Shown: positions 35,135 to 44,846 of the stretch, in pieces
Layout of the letters: every line of letters starts with the position of its first letter
How positions within the stretch are numbered: the stretch's first letter is position 1
From: Massilia sp. Root418
GTDB lineage: Bacteria > Pseudomonadota > Gammaproteobacteria > Burkholderiales > Burkholderiaceae_D
Direction: 5' to 3'
Assembly (NCBI RefSeq): GCF_001425265.1
Contig: NZ_LMEC01000011.1
Span: forward strand, 1,039,692 to 1,103,691
DNA: 64,000 bases
Translations under genes and position numbers: made by a program
Notes under the pieces: model-generated
The model's input: only the letters and a program-made list of their open reading frames with translations
The model's database searches: none
What the model was told of the DNA's origin: nothing

Positions 35135-37171
35135 ATGTCCACCCCGGCATCCGCGCCGGCCCAGGCCCCGGCCCCGCTCCCCGAACCCGGCAAGCACGAT
35201 GCCGACATCGACCGCCTGTTCGGTCCCGGCGGGCCGCTCAGTCCGGCTGTGGGCGGCTTCCGGCCGCGCCAGTCGCAGACCGAGATGGCCAAGGCCATCG
35301 CCACCGCCATCGACCAGCGCGGCACGTTGATGGCCGAGGCCGGCACCGGCACGGGCAAGACGTTCGCCTACCTGGTGCCGGCGCTGCTGTGGGGCGGCAA
35401 GACCATCGTGTCCACCGGCACCAAGAACCTGCAGGACCAGCTGTTCCTGCGCGACATACCCACCGTGCGCGCGGCCCTGCAGGCGCCGGTGTCGGTGGCG
35501 TTGCTCAAGGGGCGCGGCAACTACCTGTGCCACTACCACCTGGAGCGCACCCTGCAGAACGGCCGCATGACCTCGCGCGAGGACGTGGGCTACCTGCGCG
35601 AGATCTCGCGTTTCCTGAAGATGACCTCGTCCGGCGACAAGGCCGAGCTGGCCCGGGTGCCGGAAAACGCCACCATCTGGAACCTGGTCACCTCCACCCG
35701 CGACAACTGCATGGGCGCCGAGTGCCAGTACTACCAGGACTGCTTCGTGATGAAGGCGCGCAAGGAAGCGCAGCAGGCCGACGTGGTGGTGGTCAACCAC
35801 CATTTGTTCTTCGCCGACGTGGCGCTGAAAGATACCGGCGTGGCCGAGCTGCTGCCGTCGGCCAACACCATCATTTTCGACGAAGCGCACCAGCTGCCCG
35901 ACACCGCCACCCTGTTCTTCGGCGACACCTTCAGCACCTCGCAAGTGCTGGAACTGTGCCGCGACGTGCTGGCCGAAGGCCTGGCGCACGCGCGCGACGG
36001 CGCCGACTGGGGCAAGGTGGTCACGGTGGTGGAGAAGGCCGCGCGCGACCTGCGCCTGACCTTCCCGCAGGACATCGTGCGCCTGTCGCTGCCGCAGATC
36101 GCCCCGTCCAGCGGCTTCTTCCCGGCGCTGGAAACTTTGAAGGACGAGCTGGACGGCATGCTGGCCGTGCTGGAAAAGCAGGCCGAGCGCGCCGAGACGC
36201 TGGACCAGTGCCGCATGCGCGGCATCGAGCTGATGACCGCGCTGCGCGACTGGAAGTTCGATCCCAAGGCCAAGGTGGACAAGGGCGAGGAGGCGGTGTA
36301 CTGGGTAGAGGCCTACACCAGCTCGCTGCAGCTGCACAAGACGCCGCTGTCCATCGCGCCCATCTTCAACGGCCAGCGCGAGGGCGTGCCGCGCAGCTGG
36401 ATCTTCACCTCGGCCACGCTGGCCGTGAAGAACGACTTCAAGCATTTCGCCGAGCAGATGGGCCTGACCGGCGAGCCGGCCCGCACCTGGCCCAGCCCGT
36501 TCAACTACGAGCAGCAGGGCATCCTGTACGTGCCGCAGGGCTTGCCCGACCCCAATTCCATGGGCTACACCGACGCCGTGCTGGACGCGGCGCTGCCCAT
36601 CATCGAAGCCTCGGAAGGCCGCGCCTTCCTGCTGTGCACGACCTTGCGCGCCGTCAAGCGCGCCGCCGAGCGCCTGCGCAACGAGTTCGAGCAGCGCGGC
36701 CTGCCGTATCCGCTGTTCGTGCAGGGCGACAAGGGGCGTACCGAGCTGCTGGACCAGTTCCGCAAATCCGGCAACGGCGTGCTGATCGGCAGCCAGAGCT
36801 TCTGGGAAGGCGTGGACGTGCGCGGCGAAGCGCTGTCGCTGGTGATCATCGACAAAATGCCGTTCGCGCCGCCGGACGACCCGGTGCTGGCCGCGCGCAT
36901 CGAAGTGATGGAAAAGCAGGGCCTGAACGGCTTCATGCACCACACGCTGCCGGAAGCCATCATCAACCTCAAGCAGGGCGCCGGCCGCTTGATCCGCGAC
37001 GAAGGCGACCGCGGCGTGCTGATGCTGTGCGACCCGCGCGTGATCACCAAGCCCTACGGCCGCCGCGTCTGGCAAAGCCTGCCCCCCTTCAAGCGCACCC
37101 GCGACGCGCAAGTGGTGATCGACTTCTTCAAAGGCGTGCCCCCGTCCGACCCCGACGTCAGCCCATCCTGA
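35135..37171 (+). CDS. DinG/YoaA-type ATP-dependent DNA helicase
   Basis: Superfamily 2, XPD-like 5'-3' helicase. About 678 residues with FRPRQSQTEMAKAI, Walker A EAGTGTGKTFAYLVP, and four cysteines likely to bind [4Fe-4S] (C in NYLCHYH, then NCMGAECQYYQDCF). Also present are VVNHHLFFAD, the DEAH box IIFDEAHQLPD, IGSQSFWEGVDV and the motif VI region QGAGRLIRDEGDRG. YoaA in E. coli works with HolC at stalled forks, so a replication-repair role is likely. The start is uncertain; a TTG nine codons upstream is possible and neither has a strong ribosome site. Confidence 0.92.
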   Translation: MSTPASAPAQAPAPLPEPGKHDADIDRLFGPGGPLSPAVGGFRPRQSQTEMAKAIATAIDQRGTLMAEAGTGTGKTFAYLVPALLWGGKTIVSTGTKNLQDQLFLRDIPTVRAALQAPVSVALLKGRGNYLCHYHLERTLQNGRMTSREDVGYLREISRFLKMTSSGDKAELARVPENATIWNLVTSTRDNCMGAECQYYQDCFVMKARKEAQQADVVVVNHHLFFADVALKDTGVAELLPSANTIIFDEAHQLPDTATLFFGDTFSTSQVLELCRDVLAEGLAHARDGADWGKVVTVVEKAARDLRLTFPQDIVRLSLPQIAPSSGFFPALETLKDELDGMLAVLEKQAERAETLDQCRMRGIELMTALRDWKFDPKAKVDKGEEAVYWVEAYTSSLQLHKTPLSIAPIFNGQREGVPRSWIFTSATLAVKNDFKHFAEQMGLTGEPARTWPSPFNYEQQGILYVPQGLPDPNSMGYTDAVLDAALPIIEASEGRAFLLCTTLRAVKRAAERLRNEFEQRGLPYPLFVQGDKGRTELLDQFRKSGNGVLIGSQSFWEGVDVRGEALSLVIIDKMPFAPPDDPVLAARIEVMEKQGLNGFMHHTLPEAIINLKQGAGRLIRDEGDRGVLMLCDPRVITKPYGRRVWQSLPPFKRTRDAQVVIDFFKGVPPSDPDVSPS

Positions 37172-37199
37172 CGTCCTTTCCCCCATTCCTACAAGCAGC

Positions 37200-37260
37200 C
37201 TGAGCCGCATTTCGCCCCACTTCGGGGTCTGACCCCGAAGTGGGGAGAAATGCGGCTCAG
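37200..37260. repeat. 61-base near-perfect palindrome
   Basis: Two 30-base arms differ at one position and are separated by a single T. The centre reads GGGGTCTGACCCC and the ends CTGAGCCGCATTTC. It lies between convergent genes and could act as a bidirectional terminator, but lacks T-runs and looks more like a small mobile or REP-type palindrome. Confidence 0.7.
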
Positions 37261-37265
37261 CTTGC

Positions 37266-38246
37266 CTAGGCTTGCGGGTTGATGACGACCTTGCCGGTGA
37301 CTTTGCGCGCCGCCATGTCGTTCAGGGCCTGCGCCGTGTCGGCCAGGGCGTAGCGGGCCGAGATGTGCGGCTTGATCTTGCCCTCGGCCAGCCAGCCCAG
37401 CAGCTGCATCATGCCGGCCAGGTTGGCCTTCGGTTCGCGCTTGGCGAACTCGCCCCAGAATACGCCCACCAGCGCGGCGCCTTTCAAGAGCGCCAGGTTG
37501 AGCGGCAGCCTGGGGATTTCGCCGTTGGCAAAGCCCACCACCAGGTAGCGCCCGCGCCAGGCGATGGAGCGGAACGCCGCTTCGGCGTAGTCGCCGCCCA
37601 CCGGGTCGTACACCACGTCCGGGCCCTTGCCGCCGGTGGCCGCCTTGACCGCTTCGCGCAAGTCTTCCTTGCTGTAGTTGATCAGCGCGTCCGCGCCGTG
37701 CGCCTTGCACACGGCCAGTTTCTCGTCGGTGGAGGCGGCGGCGATCACGCGCGCGCCCAGCGCCTTGCCGATCTCGATGGCCGCCAGGCCGACGCCGCCC
37801 GCCGCGCCCAGCACCAGCATGGTCTCGCCTGCCTTGAGCGCGGCGCGGTCCACCACCGCGTGGTGCGAGGTGCCGTAGGTGAGGGTGATGGCGGCCGCCG
37901 TGTCGAAGTCCATGCCGGGCGGCATGGGCATCAGCGTCTGGGCCGGCACCGCCAGCTGCTGCGCGAAGGCGCCGTGCGCCGAGAACGCGATCACCTTGTC
38001 GCCGGCCTTGTAGCCGGTCACCCCTTCGCCCACCGCGCGCACCACGCCGGAGACCTCGTTGCCCGGCGTGAACGGCAGCGCCGGCTTGTACTGGTATTTG
38101 CCCTGGATGATGAGCACGTCGGGAAAGTTGACGCCGGCCGCTTTCACGTCCAGCACCACGTGGCCGGGCGCCGCTCCCAGGTCCGGCAGCTCCTCCACGG
38201 TCAGGGTGTCGGGCGGGCCCCAGGCTTTGCATACGATGGCTTTCAT
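37266..38246 (-). CDS. NADPH:quinone oxidoreductase family protein (zinc-independent MDR)
   Basis: 326 residues of the medium-chain dehydrogenase/reductase superfamily, quinone oxidoreductase branch. The N-terminal GroES-like domain has AAGVNFPDVLIIQGKYQYKP and PFTPGNEVSGVV; the nucleotide domain has LVLGAAGGVGLAAIEIGKAL. The catalytic zinc ligands of alcohol dehydrogenases are absent, as expected. It probably reduces quinones or enones with NADPH. It is convergent with the helicase gene. Confidence 0.92.
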   Translation of the reverse strand: MKAIVCKAWGPPDTLTVEELPDLGAAPGHVVLDVKAAGVNFPDVLIIQGKYQYKPALPFTPGNEVSGVVRAVGEGVTGYKAGDKVIAFSAHGAFAQQLAVPAQTLMPMPPGMDFDTAAAITLTYGTSHHAVVDRAALKAGETMLVLGAAGGVGLAAIEIGKALGARVIAAASTDEKLAVCKAHGADALINYSKEDLREAVKAATGGKGPDVVYDPVGGDYAEAAFRSIAWRGRYLVVGFANGEIPRLPLNLALLKGAALVGVFWGEFAKREPKANLAGMMQLLGWLAEGKIKPHISARYALADTAQALNDMAARKVTGKVVINPQA

Positions 38247-38410
38247 GCGGTCTCCAATGTGGTTGTGGTTATGAATAGTACGGTCGTTTTATTTTACGGG
38301 GATTCCTGATGGCTGTCGCGTTTTCTCTGCGGCCCTCCGGTTTGCGTTTTCGCAAAGCGCGGGACGGCCAGAACGCTACAGTGGATTCAATGAGCAAGCA
38401 GGAGGCTGCC

Positions 38411-39019
38411 ATGTCGACTATCCGCTACGGCTGTTTCTTCAGTTATGCGCACGGGCGCCACCCCCACATGATCCGGTTCAAGAATGACCTGGCCGAGGCG
38501 CTCAAGTGCTACCTGGAACCGCACTTTGACAATGAAAGCGAACTGTTCATCGACACCGAACAACTCGGCGGCGGTGACGACCTGAACCGGCGCATCGCCA
38601 CCGCGCTGTGCGAAAGCGTGTGCATGATCGTCATCTATACGCCCAAATACGAGGCGCACGGCTACACGCGGCGCGAGTTCGCCGCCATGCAACAGATCGA
38701 AAACGAACGCCGCCTGTGGTATCCGCTGCCCAGCCACCTGATCATCCCGGTCATCATGACGCGCCATCCATTCAGCCTGCCGCCGCAGATCACCGACCCC
38801 GGCATGTATGTGGACTTTTCGCGCTACACCCTGGCCAGCGGCGACCTGAAGACCAATCCGGACTTCCTGCCGGACATCGAGAAAATCGTCCAGCGCATCG
38901 CGGCCCATTACCATTATTTGAAATCTAGCATCCCGCCTGAGCACGACTGCAGCCGTTTCGTGCTGCCGCCCATCCCCGAGGAGTGGCGCGCCACTCCGCC
39001 GCCCCACTTTCCCCGCTAA
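38411..39019 (+). CDS. TIR-domain protein, first gene of a TIR–ATPase pair
   Basis: 202 residues. It opens with RYGCFFSYAHGRHPHM, the first strand and loop of a TIR fold. FIDTEQLGGGDDLNRRIA and a CMIVIYTPKYEAHGYTRREF segment follow, in which E89 aligns with the catalytic glutamate of NADase TIR domains. The C-terminal 50 residues are a tail of unknown role. GGAGG precedes the chosen ATG; an in-frame ATG seven codons earlier is less well placed. The next gene begins eight bases after the stop. TIR proteins paired with variant P-loop ATPase/TPR proteins occur in bacterial signalling or conflict modules. NADase activity is inferred, not shown. Confidence 0.78.
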   Translation: MSTIRYGCFFSYAHGRHPHMIRFKNDLAEALKCYLEPHFDNESELFIDTEQLGGGDDLNRRIATALCESVCMIVIYTPKYEAHGYTRREFAAMQQIENERRLWYPLPSHLIIPVIMTRHPFSLPPQITDPGMYVDFSRYTLASGDLKTNPDFLPDIEKIVQRIAAHYHYLKSSIPPEHDCSRFVLPPIPEEWRATPPPHFPR

Positions 39020-39027
39020 GGTGAACC

Positions 39028-40998
39028 ATGGAACTCCCGCACCTGCTGCCGCCGCTGGCCACGCCCGGCGAAGTCATTACCTTCCACTCGCACAAGGGCG
39101 GCGCCGGCCGCAGCATGGCGGTGGCCAATCTTGCCACCCTGCTGGCCGGACGCTGCCAGGCCACGGTGCCGGTGCTGATGGTGGACTGGGACCTCGAAGC
39201 GCCCGGCTTGCACCAGTATTTCGCGCAGGCGCCGGACGGGCCGGGCCTGCTGGACCTGTTTACCGCCTGCCGCGAGCTGCTGCAGCGCCGCAGCCGCCGC
39301 AGTGCCGTGCTGGACGCTGCGGCCCAGGCCCGGCAGGTGCTCGATGCGGTCGGCTGGGAGCGCTACGTGGTGCGGGTGGACCAGAGCCGCCCGCTGTACC
39401 TGATGCGCGCCGGCCGGCTCGACGCCGGCTATGCCGAGCGGGTGGCCGCGTTTAACTGGGAAGCGCTGTTCCACTTGTGCCCGGCGCTGTTCCGCTGCTT
39501 TGGCGAGATGCTGGCGCGCCAGTTCCGCCATGTGCTGGTGGATGCGCGCAGCGGGCGCACCGACAGCAGCGGCATCTGCACCACCTTGCTGCCCACCCGG
39601 CTGGTGCTGCTGTTCGAAGCCAACCGCCAGAGTTTGGAAGGCTTGCAGGCGCTGGTGCAGCGCGTGACCACCTACCGCCGCAGCCACGAGGACGAGCAGC
39701 GGCCGCTGCTGGTCTATCCCTTGCCCACCCGTACCGACATGGAATGCAGCGCGCAGCGCGCCCTGTGCCGGCGCGGCGACCCGGCCAGCGGCCTGCCGGG
39801 CTACCAGCCCGTGTTCGAGCAGGCGCTGCGCGAAGCCTACGGCTTGCAGCAGCTGTCGCTGGAAAGCTATTTCGACGAGGTGCAGCTGCCGCAGTCGCGC
39901 AACCTGGCGCGCGGCGAGCGGCTGGCGGTGCGCGGCGAGCCGCTGGCCGACCGCTTTTCCGTCACGCGCTCCTACGAAGCGCTGCTGGGCTGGCTGGCAG
40001 GCGGCCATCCGCCCTGGCAGTCGCGGCGCGAAATCCCGCTGCTGGCGGCGGTGGCGCAGTCGCGCGCTGCGGTGGCGGCCGGCAGCGCCTACAGCATGAT
40101 GCTGGCGCGCGACCTGGTCCGGCTGGGTCTGCTGTACGCGGACGAGGGCCGCTGCGCCGCCGCCGTGCTGGCCTTCCGCGAGAGCCTGGAGCTGCACGTG
40201 AAGGTGGTGGGCGAGGAACACCTGGAAACCGCGGCCGTGAAGGCGCAGCTGGCGCGCACGCTGTTGCAGGAGGGCGAGCTGGACCAGGCACGCATGCTGC
40301 TGCGCTGCGTGGTCGAGACGCGCACGCGGCTGCAGGGAGCCGAGCATCCGGACGTGCTGGAAGCCTGTTCGGCCCAGGCCGGCGCGCTGGCGCGGCAAGG
40401 CTATGTCGAGGCGGCGCTGGACCGTCAGGAAGAGGTGCTGCAGATCCAGATGCGGCTGCTGGGACCGGCGCATCTGCTCACCCTGGCCAGCCTGGAGGCG
40501 CGGGCCGGCATGCATTACCTGTCCGGCGAACTGGAGCTGGCCCGGCAGGCGCAGGAGCAGGTGCTGGCAGTGCGCGCGCGGCTGCTGGGCGCCGAGCATG
40601 CGGAGACGCTGCGCGTGTCCGCAGCGCTGGGGCAGACCTTGTTGCGGATGGAGGAGGCCGGGCAGCAGGAACGCGGCGGGATGCAGGGCGCGCCCTATGC
40701 CGTGCCGGCCATGCCGGCGGTGGCGGCGGTGGCCGCAGGGGCGGCGGGGGCGGGCGGGCTGGCCGCCGGCGCGCGCCATCCCGCGCACGCGGGCGGCCAG
40801 CTGGGTCCGCTCGGGCCGCTGGTGCAGCCGGGCGGGGCGGGCCAGCGCAACGCCCAGGAGCAGCCCGGCCACTACGCGGTGCCGGTGCCCGGTGTCGAGC
40901 AGGAGGTGCAAGCGTATTACGAGGAACCCTACGCGCTGCAGCGTGCCGACGCGCCGCGCGAGCAGCAGCCCGAAATATCGCCGGAGCCGCGCGCCTAG
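39028..40998 (+). CDS. KGGAGR-variant P-loop ATPase with TPR-like repeats
   Basis: 656 residues. Residues 15–330 form a ParA/MinD-like ATPase. The deviant Walker A is FHSHKGGAGRSMAVANLATL, with arginine (R28) in place of the P-loop lysine; VLMVDWDLEAPGLHQ follows. This is the KGGVGR variant class. Residues about 355–560 contain TPR-like repeats of roughly 40 residues (GEEHLETAAVKAQLARTLL and similar). The last 100 residues are Ala/Gly/Pro/Gln-rich low complexity. It is coupled to the TIR gene upstream. By analogy with NTPase–TPR switch proteins, the repeats may sense a signal and the ATPase control the TIR partner. That role is inference. Confidence 0.8.
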   Translation: MELPHLLPPLATPGEVITFHSHKGGAGRSMAVANLATLLAGRCQATVPVLMVDWDLEAPGLHQYFAQAPDGPGLLDLFTACRELLQRRSRRSAVLDAAAQARQVLDAVGWERYVVRVDQSRPLYLMRAGRLDAGYAERVAAFNWEALFHLCPALFRCFGEMLARQFRHVLVDARSGRTDSSGICTTLLPTRLVLLFEANRQSLEGLQALVQRVTTYRRSHEDEQRPLLVYPLPTRTDMECSAQRALCRRGDPASGLPGYQPVFEQALREAYGLQQLSLESYFDEVQLPQSRNLARGERLAVRGEPLADRFSVTRSYEALLGWLAGGHPPWQSRREIPLLAAVAQSRAAVAAGSAYSMMLARDLVRLGLLYADEGRCAAAVLAFRESLELHVKVVGEEHLETAAVKAQLARTLLQEGELDQARMLLRCVVETRTRLQGAEHPDVLEACSAQAGALARQGYVEAALDRQEEVLQIQMRLLGPAHLLTLASLEARAGMHYLSGELELARQAQEQVLAVRARLLGAEHAETLRVSAALGQTLLRMEEAGQQERGGMQGAPYAVPAMPAVAAVAAGAAGAGGLAAGARHPAHAGGQLGPLGPLVQPGGAGQRNAQEQPGHYAVPVPGVEQEVQAYYEEPYALQRADAPREQQPEISPEPRA

Positions 40999-41096
40999 CG
41001 ATCGGGCACAGCGGCCGTCGCCGCCGGCCACTAAATTTGGCCGGGGCGGCCGCCGCCATGTGCTAGCGGGCCATTGCTTCGGGTAAAATCCCAGCC

Positions 41097-41834
41097 ATGC
41101 GTATCCTAATTAGTAATGACGATGGCTATCTGGCGCCCGGCATCAACGCCCTGGCGGATGCGCTCGCGCCCATAGCCGACATCGTGGTGGTGGCGCCCGA
41201 AGGCAACCGCTCCGGCGCGTCCAATTCCTTGTCGCTGGACCGGCCGCTATCGGTGCAGAAGGCGGCCAACGGTTTCTATTTTGTCAATGGTACGCCCACC
41301 GATTGCGTCCACATCGCCCTCACCGGCATGCTGGCCGACAAGCCCGACCTGGTGGTGTCCGGAATTAACAACGGCCCCAATATGGGCGACGACACCCTGT
41401 ATTCCGGCACCGTGGCGGCCGCCACCGAGGGCTATCTGTTCGGTGTGCCCGCCATCGCGTTCTCGCAGGGCGCCTACGGCTGGGAGCACATCGACGACGC
41501 TGCCAAGGTGGCGCGCGACATCGTGCAGCGCTACGCGGACCTGCTGGCCACACCTTATTTGCTGAACGTCAACATTCCCAATCTGCCTTACGCGGCCATG
41601 GGCAAGCTGACGGCCACCCGGCTGGGCCGGCGCCATCAGGCCGAGCCGGTGATCCGCTCGCAAGACCCGCGCGGCCGTGAAATTTTCTGGATCGGCCCGC
41701 CCGGCGCCTGCAAGGACGCCGGCGAGGGCACCGATTTCCACGCGGTGGCGCACGGCCAGGTGTCGCTGACGCCGCTGCAGGTGGATCTGACGCACCGTAC
41801 CCAACTCGAGACGCTGGCAAAGGGCCTGGCATGA
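41097..41834 (+). CDS. surE: 5'/3'-nucleotidase SurE
   Basis: 245-residue metal-dependent survival-protein phosphatase acting on nucleoside monophosphates. It starts [16 protein letters not shown], with the metal-binding DD pair, then [18 protein letters not shown] and [19 protein letters not shown]. The stop overlaps the pcm start (ATGA), and surE–pcm–nlpD–rpoS is a conserved proteobacterial order linked to stationary-phase survival. Confidence 0.96.
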   Translation: MRILISNDDGYLAPGINALADALAPIADIVVVAPEGNRSGASNSLSLDRPLSVQKAANGFYFVNGTPTDCVHIALTGMLADKPDLVVSGINNGPNMGDDTLYSGTVAAATEGYLFGVPAIAFSQGAYGWEHIDDAAKVARDIVQRYADLLATPYLLNVNIPNLPYAAMGKLTATRLGRRHQAEPVIRSQDPRGREIFWIGPPGACKDAGEGTDFHAVAHGQVSLTPLQVDLTHRTQLETLAKGLA

Positions 41835-42748
41835 CCGACAAACACCGCACCTTCCCGCTGCCGCTGTCGTCCGTGGTGGACAAAGCGCAGAAAAAGCAGA
41901 CTGTGTTCTCGCCCGTGGCCACGCCGCAGACGGCCACGCAGAATGCCGCCCGCAACGCCGCACTGGGCGGCACGCATCCGGGCGTGCGGGTGGGGGCGGC
42001 GCCGGGCACGGCGGTGCGGCCCGGCAGCGCGCCGACGGCCATGCCGTCGCGCTCGCACACCTATGCCATGGAGCGCGCGCAGGCCGCGCCGGCCGCCGCG
42101 CCGCGCCAGAATCCGCTGGTGTCGGACGCGGTGCGGCGCGCCATGGTGGCGCGCGTAGCCAGGCAGGGCGTGAAGGACCCGGTGGTGCTGGGCGCGCTGG
42201 AAGCGGTGCCGCGCCATCTGTTCATGGACGAGGCGCTGGCCTCGCAAGCCTATATCGACGCCTCGCTGCCGATCGGCCACCACCAGACCATTTCCCAGCC
42301 CTACATCGTGGCGCGCATGATCGAGGTGATGCGCAACGGCGGCCAGCTCAAGCGCGTGCTGGAAATCGGCACCGGCTGCGGCTACCAGGCGGCGGTGCTG
42401 TCCTGCCTGGCGCAGGAGGTGTTTTCCATCGAGCGCATCAAGCCGCTGCACGAGCTGGCCAAGGCCAATTTGCGGCCCCTGCGGCTAGCGAATCTACGCT
42501 TGCATTACGGAGATGGTATGCTAGGGCTGCCTCAGGCGGCCCCGTTCGACGGCATTATCCTGGCCGCCGCCGGCCTGGAAGTGCCGCAAGCGCTGCTTGA
42601 ACAGCTCGCCATCGGCGGCCGCCTGGTCGCCCCGGTGGGCGCCCGCGCCCAGCACCTGGAGCTGGTGACGCGGCTGGGCAAGGCCGAATGGACCAGCCAG
42701 ACGCTGGAAGACTGCCATTTCGTGCCCCTGCGCCCCGGAACCGTGTAA
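41831..42748 (+). CDS. pcm: protein-L-isoaspartate O-methyltransferase with N-terminal extension
   Basis: Repairs isoaspartyl residues by SAM-dependent methylation. The catalytic part (from about residue 95) shows [18 protein letters not shown], then [14 protein letters not shown] and the SAM loop [19 protein letters not shown]. About 90 N-terminal residues are an Ala/Pro/Arg-rich, probably disordered extension, making the protein 305 residues against about 210 in E. coli. Similar extensions occur in other Burkholderiales. Confidence 0.94.
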   Translation: MTDKHRTFPLPLSSVVDKAQKKQTVFSPVATPQTATQNAARNAALGGTHPGVRVGAAPGTAVRPGSAPTAMPSRSHTYAMERAQAAPAAAPRQNPLVSDAVRRAMVARVARQGVKDPVVLGALEAVPRHLFMDEALASQAYIDASLPIGHHQTISQPYIVARMIEVMRNGGQLKRVLEIGTGCGYQAAVLSCLAQEVFSIERIKPLHELAKANLRPLRLANLRLHYGDGMLGLPQAAPFDGIILAAAGLEVPQALLEQLAIGGRLVAPVGARAQHLELVTRLGKAEWTSQTLEDCHFVPLRPGTV

Positions 42749-42774
42749 GGTCCGGCTGAAGAAGACAAACTAAG

Positions 42775-43743
42775 ATGAGTATGACGAATAAGAGTTCCCT
42801 GTTACTGCTGAGCATTACCTTGTGCGTGCTGAGCGCCTGTACCACCGTGCCGAACCAGGCGCCCGTGATCGACCGTACCACCCCGGTGGTCACGCCGCAC
42901 CCCGCGCGGCCGCCGTCGCCCAGCGAAGACGCGCAAAAAGAGCGCGAAGAGCGCGGCCTGTACACTGTGAAAAAGGGCGACACCCTGATCCGCATCGCGC
43001 TGGAGCATGGCCAGAACTACCGCGACCTGGTGACCTGGAACAATCTGGCCAACCCCAACGACATCAAGGTCGACCAGGTGCTGCGCGTGCAGCCGCCCGA
43101 ATCGGTGGGCGGCGTGCAGACAGTGGCCGTGCCGCAGCCGGGCACCACCGAAGTCAAGCCGGAGCCGGTGCCCAAGAAGACCGGCCCGCGCGGCGAGAAG
43201 AAACCGTGGAGCGAGGCCGCGCTGGCCGAACTGCAGCGCGGCGACGAGGGCAGCGCCGTGGCGGCCGCAGGCAAGCTGGCGCCGGCGCGCAGCGAGCGTC
43301 CCGCAGCGGCGGCGCCCGCTGCAGCGGCTGCCACGGCGGCTGCCGCGCCCGGCGTGCAACTGAGCGCGGAAGACCGTGAGCTGAGCTGGGCCTGGCCGTC
43401 CGAAGGCCGCGTCATCGCCACCTTCGACGAAGGCAAGAACAAGGGCATCGACATCGCGGGGAAGGCCGGGCAACAAGTGCTGGCCGCCGGCGCAGGAAAA
43501 GTGATGTATGCCGGTAGCGGCATCCGTGGATATGGTAATCTCGTTATTGTGAAGCACAGTAATAGCCTGCTGTCGGCCTACGCGCACAACCGCACCATCC
43601 TGGTGAAGGAGGGGCAGAGCGTGAACAAGGGCCAGATGATTGCAGAAATGGGGGATTCGGACACGGACGCCGTCAAGCTGCACTTTGAAATCAGGCAGCA
43701 GGGCAAGCCGGTCGATCCATCGAAGTTCTTGCCTAACCGCTAG
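42775..43743 (+). CDS. nlpD: lipoprotein NlpD (LysM and LytM/M23-like domains)
   Basis: 322-residue outer-membrane lipoprotein that activates septal amidases. The lipobox is LSAC at about residues 20–23. A LysM domain (YTVKKGDTLIRIALEHG) follows at about 62–105. The C-terminal LytM domain has NKGIDIAGKAGQQV and VKLHFEIRQQGKPVDPSKF. The first metal histidine and one histidine of the HxH motif are missing, which is normal for a non-catalytic amidase activator. It lies between pcm and rpoS, and the rpoS promoter may be inside it. Confidence 0.94.
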   Translation: MSMTNKSSLLLLSITLCVLSACTTVPNQAPVIDRTTPVVTPHPARPPSPSEDAQKEREERGLYTVKKGDTLIRIALEHGQNYRDLVTWNNLANPNDIKVDQVLRVQPPESVGGVQTVAVPQPGTTEVKPEPVPKKTGPRGEKKPWSEAALAELQRGDEGSAVAAAGKLAPARSERPAAAAPAAAAATAAAAPGVQLSAEDRELSWAWPSEGRVIATFDEGKNKGIDIAGKAGQQVLAAGAGKVMYAGSGIRGYGNLVIVKHSNSLLSAYAHNRTILVKEGQSVNKGQMIAEMGDSDTDAVKLHFEIRQQGKPVDPSKFLPNR

Positions 43744-43749
43744 CTACCC

Positions 43750-44769
43750 ATGACACACTCGCCGCACGACCGCCTGGATGACGATGCCCTGCCGGACGAT
43801 TTTCCGGACGAGCAAATCGACGATGCAGCCGTGGAAAGTGATGGCGATGCGGCCGACGGCGACGCCGCCGCGCCGGAAGTGGGCGCGGTGCTGGAGAGCG
43901 TCGACGAACTGAAAAAGGTGCTGGCCGCCGAGCTGTCCACCGACACCACCCAGCACTACCTGAACCAGATCGGCACCCGGCCGCTGCTCACCGCGCCGCA
44001 GGAGGTGCACTACGCCACCCTGGCCAAGGCAGGCGACTTCTCGGCCCGCCAGACCATGATCGAGCACAACCTGCGGCTGGTGGTGTCCATCGCCAAGCAC
44101 TACATCAACCGCGGCGTGGTCCTGCTCGACATGATCGAGGAGGGCAACATCGGCCTGATGCGCGCCATCGACAAGTTCGAGCCCGAGCGCGGCTTCCGCT
44201 TCTCCACCTACGCCACCTGGTGGATACGCCAGAGCATCGAGCGCGCCATCATGAACCAGGCGCGCACGGTGCGCCTGCCGGTGCACATGGTGCGGGAACT
44301 GAACCAGATCCTGCGCGGCAAATACCACCTGGAAGCGCAGCACCACAACGGCAAGGACGCCACCGCCGAGGACATCGCGGAACTGGTGGGGCGGCCGGTG
44401 GAGGAGGTGCAGGACATCCTGGCCCTGTCCGAGCACGCCACCTCGCTCGACGCGCCGCTCGACAACGATCCGCAATCCTCGCTGATGGACATGCTGCCCG
44501 GCGACAGCGAGGACGCGCCGGACGCGCGCGCCGAACACCACGAAATGACGGTGCTGGTGCGCGACTGGCTCACCAAGCTGCCGGACAAGCAGCGCATCGT
44601 CATCATGCGCCGCTTCGGGCTGGACAACGACGATCCGGCCACCCTGGAAACGCTGGCCGAGGAGATGGGCGTCACGCGCGAGCGGGTGCGCCAGATCCAG
44701 CAGGAAGCGCTGGTCAAGCTGAAACGCGCCATGGCCGCGCGCGGCGTGGTGCGCGACTCGCTGCTCTGA
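43750..44769 (+). CDS. rpoS: RNA polymerase sigma factor RpoS
   Basis: Stationary-phase and general-stress sigma factor, 339 residues. An acidic N-terminal region precedes region 1.2 ([15 protein letters not shown]). Region 2 holds [20 protein letters not shown] and [18 protein letters not shown]; region 4 holds [20 protein letters not shown]. It starts six bases after the nlpD stop. A hairpin with a short T tract follows 21 bases after the stop. Confidence 0.96.
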   Translation: MTHSPHDRLDDDALPDDFPDEQIDDAAVESDGDAADGDAAAPEVGAVLESVDELKKVLAAELSTDTTQHYLNQIGTRPLLTAPQEVHYATLAKAGDFSARQTMIEHNLRLVVSIAKHYINRGVVLLDMIEEGNIGLMRAIDKFEPERGFRFSTYATWWIRQSIERAIMNQARTVRLPVHMVRELNQILRGKYHLEAQHHNGKDATAEDIAELVGRPVEEVQDILALSEHATSLDAPLDNDPQSSLMDMLPGDSEDAPDARAEHHEMTVLVRDWLTKLPDKQRIVIMRRFGLDNDDPATLETLAEEMGVTRERVRQIQQEALVKLKRAMAARGVVRDSLL

Positions 44770-44790
44770 TATCATAACGCCCTTCCGACA

Positions 44791-44820
44791 GGCTGCCGGC
44801 CACGTGCCCGGCGGCCTTGT
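44791..44820 (+). terminator. possible terminator after rpoS
   Basis: GGCTGCCGG and CCGGCGGCC pair as nine positions with one mismatch around an 8-base loop, followed by TTGTTT. It lies just before rlmD. The T tract is weak. Confidence 0.45.
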
Positions 44821-44846
44821 TTCGCTTCCCCATCATCTTGAACGTT

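Noticed and set aside
34772..37210. Long minus-strand open frame opposite the helicase
   Set aside because: Antisense shadow; translated sequence has no recognisable motif.
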